From: Bugula neritina
Lineage: Eukaryota > Bryozoa > Gymnolaemata > Cheilostomatida > Bugulidae
DNA: 64,000 nucleotides
Reading direction: 5' to 3'
Assembly: GCA_964035545.1 (NCBI GenBank)
Contig: OZ037765.1
Span: 34,609,504 to 34,673,503, forward strand
In this document: one piece after another, positions 12,101 through 36,100 of the stretch
How positions within the stretch are numbered: the stretch's first letter is position 1
Layout: the number at the start of each line of letters is the position of its first letter
Notes under the pieces: model-generated
The model's database searches: none
Seen by the model: the letters and a program-made list of their open reading frames with translations, nothing else
What the model was told of the DNA's origin: nothing
Position numbers and translations under genes: made by a program

Positions 12101-13994
12101 TCGTGTGGCCCTACATTTAGTGCTATTACAGCATAATTCTAAACTGTAATACAATACAATACACACCTGTTTGGTAGAGTTGGCAGTTGACTTTGACAGA
12201 TATCTAACTCTCTCAATGATGTTAGTGTAGATGTGAATATATTGTCAGGTAGACCTTTAATGAAGTTACCATTTGATATATTCAATACCTCAAGATTCTT
12301 CAGTGAAGATATGCTGTAACATAGCGTACAGGTATGGAATGTTGTATAATACTATATATAACTAAAACTCTACAAATCATTTACATCTAATAGTAGCTAA
12401 ACTACAATAGCTCAAGTTCTTTAATTAGTTCTATGAACTTTATGTGGAATGAAGAGTTGACCCTCCGCACCAACATTCTTATGTTACTGCATCTAAGGGT
12501 GCGCCTCTGAGACAAGAGATAAGTATTAGGCCGTGAATAATAAGGAGACAGTTGCTGAGTTACTGATGAGATATTATATATACTACAGTATCATTCTACA
12601 CTATAATATAATACACACCTGTTTGGTAGAGTTGACAGAGAACAGTACCACATGTTCAACTCTCTCAATGATAGTAAGGATGTGAATATATTGTCAGGTA
12701 GACCTTCAGATAAGTTATTCGCTGATATATCCAATACCTCAAGATTCTTCAGTGGAGATATGCTGTAACATAACATATAGATGTGAAATTATTTATGATC
12801 TCTCAATAGTAGTTATAACTGGACACCTGGGTGGTCATAGTGATAGCAGGTTTGGGGTCAATTACATGTAAGTGTAATTGTTAATGTAAGTTAAAAATTA
12901 GTGTAATTAATTACAATTACAATTACTTTTGTTCTCTTAAGAGATAAATAGAAGTTATACAATGTCACTTCTAGGGTCCAAATACCAGGGGCAATGTTGA
13001 CAGTGGTGAACCTCCTTTGTTCTCAACAGTGATACTATAGGGTCATTCCATGCCAAGTCAGCCAAATTTTAAGTGGTCTCACGCCTTTGCGGCACAGATT
13101 TTGCTCATATTTACACCAAATGGACTTACAGATATCAGGAGTATTATTCGTGAATATTTCTGGCCTGACACAAAAATTGAAGTTCTCAAAGTACGCTATT
13201 GGGTACGATCTATTGCATCTCATTGGACATTTATATCCAATGAATTTCTGTCCAATAGGATCCCACCGCAATATTTTCGAATTAAATAGAGCTTGATCCT
13301 TGAACATCTTTAGAACAGTTGACATTGGCTATTGCAGCGTATAGTGCGGCAAAGTGTGTCTCGGGGAAACTTCTACACAGCAGTAATTATAGCTAGCTAT
13401 ACTAGCTAACTCTAGTAACATTCTATTCTAGCTGCGGCAGCACCCAGCCTCATCACTCAGCTGGCTTGAAAGTTCAAAGTCGGAAATTCCAAGCCACTAA
13501 GGCTTGTCAAATTAACTAGCTCAATTCAGTGAAATTTACTAACATTAAACCAAATCACAACCTAGTAATATTTACTAAAATACTAATGTAACATTACATA
13601 AAAATATTAACGCATTATTACATATTAAAATTAATATAACATTAACATCATAGCATACCTGGTCCAGTCAGGGTCTCGGTCTACATTAATGAGCCTCAGA
13701 TGTGTGAGATGAGGAAACAGTGTGTTGATATTTGGAAGAATGTCATCCTCCAGTACAACATGAGTAACTGTATGATGTCTACTTATTTCATTGATCTCTT
13801 CTATAGTGTAGGGTCTAGTTCTATTCTTCATCCACTTATCATCAGCTCCATCTATACTGGATGTGTTGAACCACACCCTGTACTTCTCTATAAAATATTC
13901 ACCAGTTTATAAATACTTACAAGACTTGGCATAATCCTAGACTCAGCTCCTCTATCTCTCTGAGAACCTGACTAGTTGAATGGAAGAAGGACAT
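4471..13994 (-). CDS. LRR-Roc-COR-caspase fusion protein (Roco family)
   Basis: Proposed exons, 5' to 3' on the minus strand: 13921-13994, 13659-13877, 12619-12762, 12167-12313, one partly in the N gap ending 10682, 9717-9860, 9359-9502, 6919-8921, 6697-6789, 6249-6415, 5908-6108, 5406-5628, 4988-5188, 4717-4826 and 4471-4629 (TGA). Junction phases agree throughout, giving roughly 1,350 residues. Order: N-terminal region, about ten or more leucine-rich repeats, Roc GTPase, COR region, acidic linker, caspase with large and small subunits. Roco proteins are GTPase scaffolds (LRRK, MFHAS1, DAPK1 types); caspases are aspartate-directed cysteine proteases of cell death and immunity. I infer a receptor and protease in one chain, with LRRs sensing, GTP state switching and caspase executing. 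The start at 13994 is a guess; an upstream exon may exist. A merge of two adjacent genes is possible, but no stop, ATG-rich start or promoter-sized gap separates Roc-COR from caspase. Confidence 0.82.
6919..8921 (-). CDS. Large exon: last LRRs, Roc GTPase and COR region
   Basis: One 2,003-base exon. It begins with about three LRRs (LQELDISSN, LCKLDVGYC). At about residues 98-250 there is a Roc (Ras of complex) GTPase with P-loop GNTMAGKTSL, switch II DMGGQEVY and the base-specificity motif THKD, all intact. A COR-type dimerisation region of about 330 residues follows, then a Cys-rich stretch (TTCCCAHCLLLGLPC) near the end. The donor after CTCTATCCAT (intron from 6918) gives phase 1 and joins in frame to the exon at 6697-6789. 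The upstream acceptor (intron side ends TCTAATATAG) accepts a phase-2 LRR exon. Confidence 0.9.
9359..12762 (-). CDS. Array of duplicated 144-base LRR cassette exons
   Basis: Near-identical exons at 12619-12762, 12167-12313 (147 bases), ?-10682 (5' part visible, rest in the gap), 9717-9860 and 9359-9502. Each encodes about 48 residues, that is two LRRs: SSLKNLEVLNIS, then LPDNIFTSLLSLREL, ending LPNS. All are phase 2-2, so any number can be added or skipped without frameshift. Intron sequence beside them is duplicated too (GTTGCTGAGTTACTGATGAG near 9290, 9645 and 12550), showing recent exon-plus-intron duplication. Residues vary mainly after LSLREL, where LRR ligand surfaces usually vary. Confidence 0.88.
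10377..10576. other. Assembly gap (200 N)
   Basis: Exactly 200 N. It interrupts an LRR cassette exon and may hide part of one exon or additional cassettes, so the LRR count is a minimum. Confidence 0.99.
10909..12115. mobile_element. Non-autonomous DNA transposon with ~20-bp terminal inverted repeats
   Basis: The left end TGTAGGGCCACACGACTCG is matched in reverse complement at the right end (12095-12115), about 1.2 kb apart, with no transposase ORF. It lies inside the LRR-array intron. A target-site duplication is not convincing, so the superfamily is unassigned. Confidence 0.72.
11173..11942. mobile_element. Nested inverted-repeat element inside the 1.2-kb transposon
   Basis: CACACTACAGTCAAAACG at 11173 reappears inverted as CGTTTCGACTGTAGTGTG ending 11942. 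It could be an independent insertion or an internal subterminal repeat of the host element. No coding capacity is seen. Confidence 0.55.
13150..13275. mobile_element. Relic related to the piggyBac-like MITE at 39827
   Basis: In reverse complement, about 75 bases (TTGGACAGAAA, CATTGGATATAA, ATAGATCGTACC) align closely with 39960-40040 in the TTAA-flanked element. The ends are not recognisable here. Confidence 0.6.
13659..13994 (-). CDS. N-terminal exons of the LRR-Roc-COR-caspase gene
   Basis: Exon 13659-13877 (phase 2-2) encodes a region ending in an LRR-like stretch (HLTHLRLINV), preceded by WFNTSSIDGADDKW. Exon 13921-13994 could begin at ATG (13994) with MSFFHSTSQVLREIEEL. It is open further upstream to an acceptor-like AACAG near 14025, so the true start may be in an earlier exon I cannot identify. 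Confidence 0.55.
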
Positions 13995-16479
13995 GAATAT
14001 CAACTTGTCCTTCACCTCTGTTTACAACATTAACTCACACCACAAACTGTTCACTATTCTATAAACAGAAGATGTACTGTAGCTGTGAGATGACAGAAAC
14101 TTTGGTTACTATGAAACTTACCATTGAAACTCACTCGGTATTTATATTTACTAACTTTTTGCACAGTCCGCTACAGAGTTAATTTGATCTGCTGTTCAGT
14201 TACTAGTTACAGTATATGGATTTATATGATTTGCTAAATTAACTCACTTTGACTCATTGTGTGTTCACTGGTTAGAGCTGTAGTTGTATTTACTAGCCTT
14301 TTTCTTTCCTGTAACAACCAGGTCAGTCAGTTAAACTAAACCAACTAATCTAAACGATCTACTAGATAATACATGAGCTCTTGTCACAAAATTTAAATAC
14401 CATACAAATTATTATTTGAGTGGTTGGCATAAGTACATGAGTTTATCAAATTTACATTGGCAGTTTAAAACAATGCAACATAAATGTCAACTTATTTCAA
14501 ATGTTATGCAATATGTTTATATAGGTATGCTCTAAATTAATTCCAAGTTATGTATAATATTATTAATAATAGAGTATGATATTACAAATAACTTTGATTT
14601 ACTGTTTAGTTACATAATCTATAAAAAATAAACCAATTAATAATCATTTTGACTTACTGTATAGTATTAGTAGAGAGTAACTATCAACTGTGAATAATAG
14701 CTCCATACACTTTGCACATAGCAATGAACAATTGTGATGGCCTATTATTCTGCACTTCTCTGTTGTTAAGTCATAACAGAAACATCTACAAGCAACAAAA
14801 CGAAAATTTTAGTTGAGAGGTATAATTATCATTATGCTGTAAATACTGTAAAATAAAAATCCTTTCTCACAACAGCCTGTTCCAGCAGACGTCTGTAATC
14901 GATATCGATATGCGAAGACGTCTGTAGCTTCCACTAGCAGTGACGATTAGTATTTTAATTTTGCCACCAACAGCTTTACATTGAATTGCTACTCCTAGAC
15001 ATTATTTTTTGACTAATGACTTACCACTGGCACTACTAGTCAGTTAGAGATAATATTAAACTTATTTTTAGTTTTTGAACTGTTATACTTATATTTATGT
15101 TGTTGTTATATTTATAATTATACTTATTAATAACTACCTACAGACGAAGTGAATTCAAATGAAATCACTGCGAATGACTGAATGAGTGAGTTGAGATATT
15201 CTATACCACCAGCATACGTTATGTATTATTAGTATTAACTTTAAGTATATCATATAAACTTGCTTCATTACCTTCTTACTACGACTTAGAAAGTAAGTGG
15301 CTTCTCTCCATGATGTCTTCTTCTGTTGAACACATTTCTCGGTACGTACCAGTAATTGTAAATACTACGACTGTGCGAAAGAAAGTGTTGTTATGATCAT
15401 GTGACTAGTTTCCGCAAAGATAAATGACCTTGCGCTTTTGATAATGCCGATAGATGTTCACATACGGAATAATCATATTAATTATTCTAGTGAAGTATGC
15501 TTTTTGATACTATGATCGGTCAACGTTCTAGTTTAAAGATAACATTTGGTCATCAACCAGCCAAAAATTTGTAGTTGACAATGTTTACTGGTGATGAATG
15601 TCAACAGATGTACAACAGACCAGCGATAATAATAACTATATGCAATTTGAATTTGTAACACGAATTATACACGCAGACAATCCCAAGTCTTTATAGCTAT
15701 CTCCATCAAAAATGAGTGGCCACTTCATGGACTATGATTCGGAAAGGTGCACAAAAAACTACGAATATTGCTAGAAGCAGCACCAAGTTAGGGGTGACTG
15801 AGTACAGTATTTTGCATACACATAGTCCCAACTCAACGCCCTCGAATTGAATTCCTTAGCCAATGCCCAGTGACTACCAACTCGATGCTGCTTCTAGCAA
15901 ACTTCTAGAAATACAGGTTTGACTAGCATGAGTTCTAGCAGGTCATCTTATTAAGTGTGATGTCACTTTGTTACAGCCTTCCCGCTCCAAGATAGTACAA
16001 TTTTATGAACAATAATGCAGTGTAGAACTGAGACTAAGATGCATATACAATGTTAACTTTTCTACATTAGCCTATTGTATTCTAGTCCCATTACTTGTAT
16101 TTCAACTTTCACATGAACTTAGTAAATGACGAAGAGAGTTGTGTTTGATGCTGGAATAACTGTATTATGATGACTACACAATATAATACAATAGAAAATA
16201 GCGACACAGAGTAGATATATGTGTATAGGAAGGAGAGAGAAAATAAGGCTACAGTACGGTGTAACAATATAATATAATAATAGAATAGAGAAAGACTAAC
16301 TAAAATATGTAAGTAATTACTAAACATCAGAGTGATTGAAGCATAACATATACAACAGTGAGAAATTATATATATAATCATAGAGGACAACTCCAACAGC
16401 TGCCGCTACACATTGCTGCCTTCGGTGACGCTAGCAGAATACAAAACCCTTTTATATACAAGACGACCTTGGCATAGCC
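13995..16479. other. Intergenic region upstream of the caspase fusion and downstream of SMARCA4
   Basis: AT-rich, with no convincing ORF. It should contain the promoter and possibly 5' exons of the LRR-Roc-COR-caspase gene and the SMARCA4 3' UTR. It holds a short inverted repeat near 14885-14930 (AGACGTCTGTA on each side of ATCGATATCGATAT) and a MITE at 15768-15900. Confidence 0.5.
15768..15900. mobile_element. MITE, family A copy 1 (~133 bp)
   Basis: The terminal inverted repeat begins TTGCTAGAAGCAGCA and is mirrored by TGCTGCTTCTAGCAA. The left arm also resembles the element at 53158 (AAGCAGCTCCAAGTTGGGGG type), so the two form one family. Confidence 0.7.
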
Positions 16480-30254
<13,775 letters not shown>

Positions 30255-30302
30255 CACTGACTGGCAGCAGAGTCGCTGCCTATCTACTGATACCTGCATC
30301 AT

Positions 30303-33184
30303 ATAAATGTCAGTTTAAACTGATGAGCAAAAAACCTGAAAGAGTTACCATAATACAATAAATGCAATCTCAATTTGTTGTAAGATCACTACCTTTACTA
30401 ATTGTTTTAAAACAACACCAGGGTATTTGTCATGCAGTATATAAGTTATAGTGTACCTCAACTGAACTAATGATGAAACAACGTGTTTCTGATATGAGGT
30501 AGAGGATTAATACTTGGAATGTCAACTCAAAGATTATACTGTATTCAAGTACTACATCTGAGCCACACTACGGCACTGTTACTTGTTGAAATATATTATT
30601 ATTACCACTGCCAGCACAAATGTCCAAAATAACTTCAGATTCATTTCAAATTAGGTTTAGTGATACATAAATGAAAGAGATTAGGCAATTAAATTTTGTT
30701 TGCTTGTGAACTGGTTTTCTCTATACACTTACTTAGCATCAATTAGTGTAAAAATCAAATGTATTTGAGTAATGCGTAATAACAATTGGTGAGTATCATT
30801 TGGCATATTTTTATACCAATAATTACTAACATAACTGTGAGTAACTAGCATTAGTAATCACTCATAGTTATTAGTTATTAAATCCAAAATAATGACGGCA
30901 AAGGTTTGAAACAAGTAATACTAATGTAAGGCAAAACTCTGTAACCGAAAATAAATTATAAAAAAATTACACATAAGAACTACATCAGGAAAAACGAGAA
31001 AACAAAAATATAATAATATAAAGTAATAGCATTAACTTTGAGTGGAGAAGAGAAGTTACTGTTATTTATTGATACTTTTATTACTCACTTTGCATTTGAT
31101 CATTAAACTTAATAATTTAGTTTTTACTTACACTTACAATCACTAACTTACAGTTAATGCTTCAACTTGATCTTATTATAAGTAATACATTTACTACTAG
31201 CGTTACTTTTACCTTTAGTTACCCATTATCACAATAGTAAGTATTCAATTATTAAATTGGTGATTAGCAATTTCTCACTAGTCCTTAATATTTATGTTAT
31301 AATTATTATTAGTATAAGTATAACATTGAGTATGATAGCATCACACTTACACTGACTATGAACATCAGCCATCGCCCATCACCATGACTACCACAGTCAG
31401 TGTGACTATTACTATTACTGTATTAGTATTATTATCATCATAGTCATAATGATAATCATAATGACCATCATAAGGTTAAACTTAAACTACCATAATAACT
31501 GATAATGAATAATGATAATCATAATGATAATGATTTGATTACCATTAAATTTAATATGGCATTAAGATTATGATGATATTGAATTTGATATTCATAATTC
31601 AATCATAATGATAATGATGATCAAGATATTCATAATAAATCATATTCATATTGATAATTGATATTGTGTGAATTATTGTCTATACTCATACTGATAGTGA
31701 TACTCTATTGGTAATCCTAAGTTTTAGCCTAAACCTAATACTAATAGTAATACTAATAGTAATGCCTACTATTACTAATAGTAATAACTATAATATTAAG
31801 TAACTGCAATAGTAATCTAAATCATAATAATTATTAATGATAATGTTAAACATAAGGTTTAAGTAATATAACCGAAGTATATTTTATGGACTTTCTTTTT
31901 TCAAGAACATTGAGTCCGGTAAACTATATCAGATAGTCATACATCTTAACTATGCTGGATCATAAGGTTTTTTACCTGCGAACGCATAATTTAATTTAAC
32001 TTACCCGCAATCAATCAACTTGATAATATAACCTATTTTTGTGTTTTTTATATATAATTATTTTAATTTTTGTGTTAATTATTTGAAATAATAAACATTC
32101 AAAACATGTATTTTTGTGATTTCAAAATACACAGGTTGACATTACAGGACACTTTGCACTGCTACTGAAAGAGACAACTCTGAATTACAACATTCATGTC
32201 AAGGTCAACCACATAAAAAAGTTAGGTTTTACAATTACTTCTTGCTTTGGGGCTTTGAAGTTACTCTTAAAAATAATATTAATATATATTTCAACTTTTA
32301 ACTTTTAGTTCATCGGAACTTAAACCCTAAAATTACTCAGATTGCTTGCTTTCAATCATCATGACAATGGTATGTGTAAATGCATTACTCATTTTACTGA
32401 AATACTTGTACTTTTAGTTTTACTTTTAGTGATTTAGTCATTTACTGATTACACTTGCACTACAGCATTACATTTACTATTACTACTAGACCTTAGCATT
32501 AATATTAGTATTTGTATTACTGTTTCTAATCGTCTATTAGTATTACATTACACTTTAACATACACAGTTACACTTACAGTGATTACTCATTTGTCATTAC
32601 TGATTACTTCATTACTGATCAGTGATCACATTTACTTTTACTTTTAGTTTACTATTAGTATTACTATTACTATTAGTATTACTATTACTATTCGTGTATT
32701 ACAATTAGTATTAGTTTTAGTATTGCATTTAGTTTTACTATTAGTATTAGTATTACTCTTAATTTATGAATTTTACTTAGAGAGTTAGACTTAGAGTTAC
32801 ACTTAAATTTACAGTTTCAGTTTGCGTTGTACTTGTAGCTACTGTTGCTGTTTGGGCTTGGTACTAGTGCTAGTAGTATTAGCATACTCATAGTCGTACT
32901 GATACTGATACTCATATTTTTATTGATATCATATTGATGTTAAATTTCATACCTATAATTATAACTATAATTATAACTATATTAAGATGTTTATAATATT
33001 ATTCATATTGTTATTTGAATTTAGACTCAGTCTCATACTTATAGTTACACTTTTTATTTATAAATTATAGAGTTATACTTCAAAGTTTGAACACGTTTAC
33101 TTATAGACTATGTTTATAGTTATACTGAAGTCGTAAAAATGTTCATTTTTGCTCGAATAGTCTATTTATTAACTTCATTTAAAG
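30303..33184. other. AT-rich spacer between divergent SMARCA4 and ARMC8
   Basis: About 2.9 kb with no convincing ORF. It should contain both promoters and the missing first exon(s) of ARMC8. The segment 31350-33100 is degenerate low-complexity sequence built from ATTAGTATTACT- and GATAATGATAATCATA-like words. Confidence 0.6.
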
Positions 33185-36100
33185 GATGTGGATGCAACTG
33201 ATGTACCCTTATTAGAAGCTAAGACTGAGGAACAGTTATTGCAACAAGTTATGTGAGTTACAAGAAACTTTCACCTGCTACTTTGTATCTATTGTTAGAA
33301 AGTCTTATTAGACAAATGAGTTTTGTGCTGTAGAAAAGCAGAGTGTCTACTTCGTGTAGTTGTTTAATGCTGACATCTTTATGACCAGAAAGAAGCGTGT
33401 TATAAATGGTTAGTACAAGCATCGCTGAAAATCACACATGTATCGTATGTATTTACTATAAAAGTGCCACTTCGCATTGCAGAGCTATCAAGAACAGAGT
33501 GATAGGAAACAAGAGGCAAAAGATGTCTCTGATAAACCAGGGAATTGTCCATCGACTTCTATCTATACTGAATGATGAAGAGCAAACAGATTCTGTTAGA
33601 ATTCATAGCGTTATAGTTTTGGGTAGTCTCTCCAAGGGACCCGATGAACACGTTTTCTCCATCTTGTCTTCCGGCGCCATCGAAACTCTCATTAAAGGTA
33701 GAAATATGCGGCTATCAAAGTGTGATCTCATACCAAGGCTTGTGTCTGGACAATCACCTGAAGTTATTTTCCTGTGGAGCCTAACTATGTGCACTGATAG
33801 TTCTAGTGGCTGATTTTGCTTTATTCAATCAGTTTGACTTTTGTTCAGATGCCATTGTAGAATAATGCTGTCTATTCTGTTCACCCTAGGGCTGGGATAC
33901 GCCAACACAAAGTATGTGGAACTGTGTCTATGTTGCCTCAGATCCTTAGTTCAGTCACCCGTCTGCCCTAAAGACTTCATCTACTCTGACCCGGCCACCG
34001 TACCTCACCTGCTGTCTCTAGTCGACATCTCCATCACCTCTCAGACCTGTGTCGCCACCATCTTAGCTGAGTGCTGCCAGGTGAGTCATGTGCTGTAGCT
34101 GAGAGCTGATGTATACATACTCTACATACTCTACACCCTCAGGTTCACCCCTCTGTGATGGGAGTTGCTTCCTCTTTTAGAAAGTGGAGCAGCAGAATTA
34201 CCTACACAGCAGACGTACTGTGGAGATCTTGTATCCTGGTCTATTATATAGCGGCATTCTCAAGGTAGGGCACACAACTCCCTGTACTCTAATCCTGCTC
34301 AGTCCTAGCTACTAGGTGATGTCATAGTATGTACTGTCTGTCTGTCTCTCTGTCTAGACGGAGCACGCCATCCTCCAGCTCTACACCCGACTCAGTTATC
34401 AGAATAGAATAGTCTCCACTCAGATGCTAACCGCTACTCTAAACGGGGTGGACCTCAAGCGCTCCATACTGCGTCACTTGGACAGGGACAGACCTCTGTC
34501 TACACGCTTGTTGGCTGCTAAGTGGTGAGTCAGCATGTAAGTGTATAGTGTGTATATAGTGTAAGTATAGAGTGTAAGTGTATAGAGTGTAAGTGTATAG
34601 AGTGTAAGTGTGTATAATGTGTGTCGTGTAAATGTATAGAGTGTAAGTGGGAGTAATGTAAGTGTATAGTGTAAGTGTATATAGTGTATAGAGTGTAAGT
34701 GTATAGTGTAAGTATGGTGTGTAGGTGTATGTGTAAAGCTATGAGAAAATAAAGCATTTTGATTTTCTACATAGACATATCCATGTTAAAAGTTAAATGC
34801 TGTTAGTATTCACTCTTCTTAGTGTTAAACTGTTCGTATTTACTCTTCTTAGTGTTAAACTGTCAGTATTTACTCTTCTTAGTGTTAAACTGTTAGTATT
34901 TACTCTTCTTAGTGTTAAACTGCTAGTATTCACTCTTCTTAGTGTTAAACTGTCAGTATTTACTCTTCTTAGTGTTAAACTGTTAGTATTTACTCTTCTT
35001 AGTGTTAAACTATTAGTATTCACTCTTCTTAGTGTTAAACTGTTAGTATTCACTCTTCTTAGTGTTAAACTGTCAGTATTTACTCTTCTTAGTGTTAAAC
35101 TGTCAGTATTTACTCTTCTTAGTGTTAAACTGTTAGTATTTACTCTTCTTAGTGTTAAACTGCTAGTATTCACTCTTCTTAGTGTTAAACTGTCAGTATT
35201 TACTCTTCTTAGTGTTAAACTGCTAGTATTCACTCTTCTTAGTGTTAAACTGTCAGTATTTACTCTTCTTAGTGTTAAACTGTCAGTATTTACTCTTCTT
35301 AGTGTTAAACTGTTAGTATTCACTCTTCTTAGTGTTAAACTGTTAATATTCACTCTTCTTAGTGTTAAACTGTCAGTATTCACTCTTCTTAGTGTTAAAC
35401 TGCTAGTATTTACTCTTCTTAGTGTTAAAATGCCAGTATTTAGGAATTGTCATCCCCTTGTGTTGTAGCCTGGTAAACATGTACAGATCAGAATCCCTTG
35501 TCAGCTCCGACCCTTGCATCACTCTACGCGTGAGTATTTTAGTCCCGTCTGTTCGGAAATAATATTCAACATGGATACCTTTATGACAATCTCGTTACTC
35601 CCTGATGATACAAAAGGTCACTGGTTTTGACACAAGTTGACACATTTTGACACAAGTGGACACATGCTGACACAAGTTGACAGATGAATGTTTAATATTT
35701 ACGGCAGGTGCTGCCCACTCTGGTGACGTTGTGTAAGGCAGACAGGTCCATCAACGAGAGACTGGAGGGGGCGGAGATGATAGCGTACCTTACCGAGCTG
35801 GATGTTGACCTTCAGAAGCAGGCTAGCATCACGGACCACTGCATACCTGTGTTGGCTACTTATCTCAAGGTGAAGACAACTCCTGTTGGCTCTCCTGTCA
35901 AGGTGAGTGAAACTTTGTTCTCTTTCATAGAGTTGTCGTCTTTGTTAGCTAGTGAACAATATTTCAACATAACTGAAATGCTTACAAAGCATTAGCTATT
36001 ATTATATTTATTTATTACTCATTAGTATTTATTATGTAACAAAAACTATCACCTCTGTTTACTGTATTGTGTTTTCAATCTCTATCAGTTTAATCATGAA

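Noticed and set aside
14885-14930. Inverted repeat with AGACGTCTGTA arms around ATCGATATCGATAT
   Set aside because: Short and isolated. There is not enough to call a transposon, RNA gene or regulatory site.
34793-35468. Open frames of VFTLLSVKL or [10 protein letters not shown] repeats
   Set aside because: They come from the 30-bp intronic array between well-supported ARMC8 exons.
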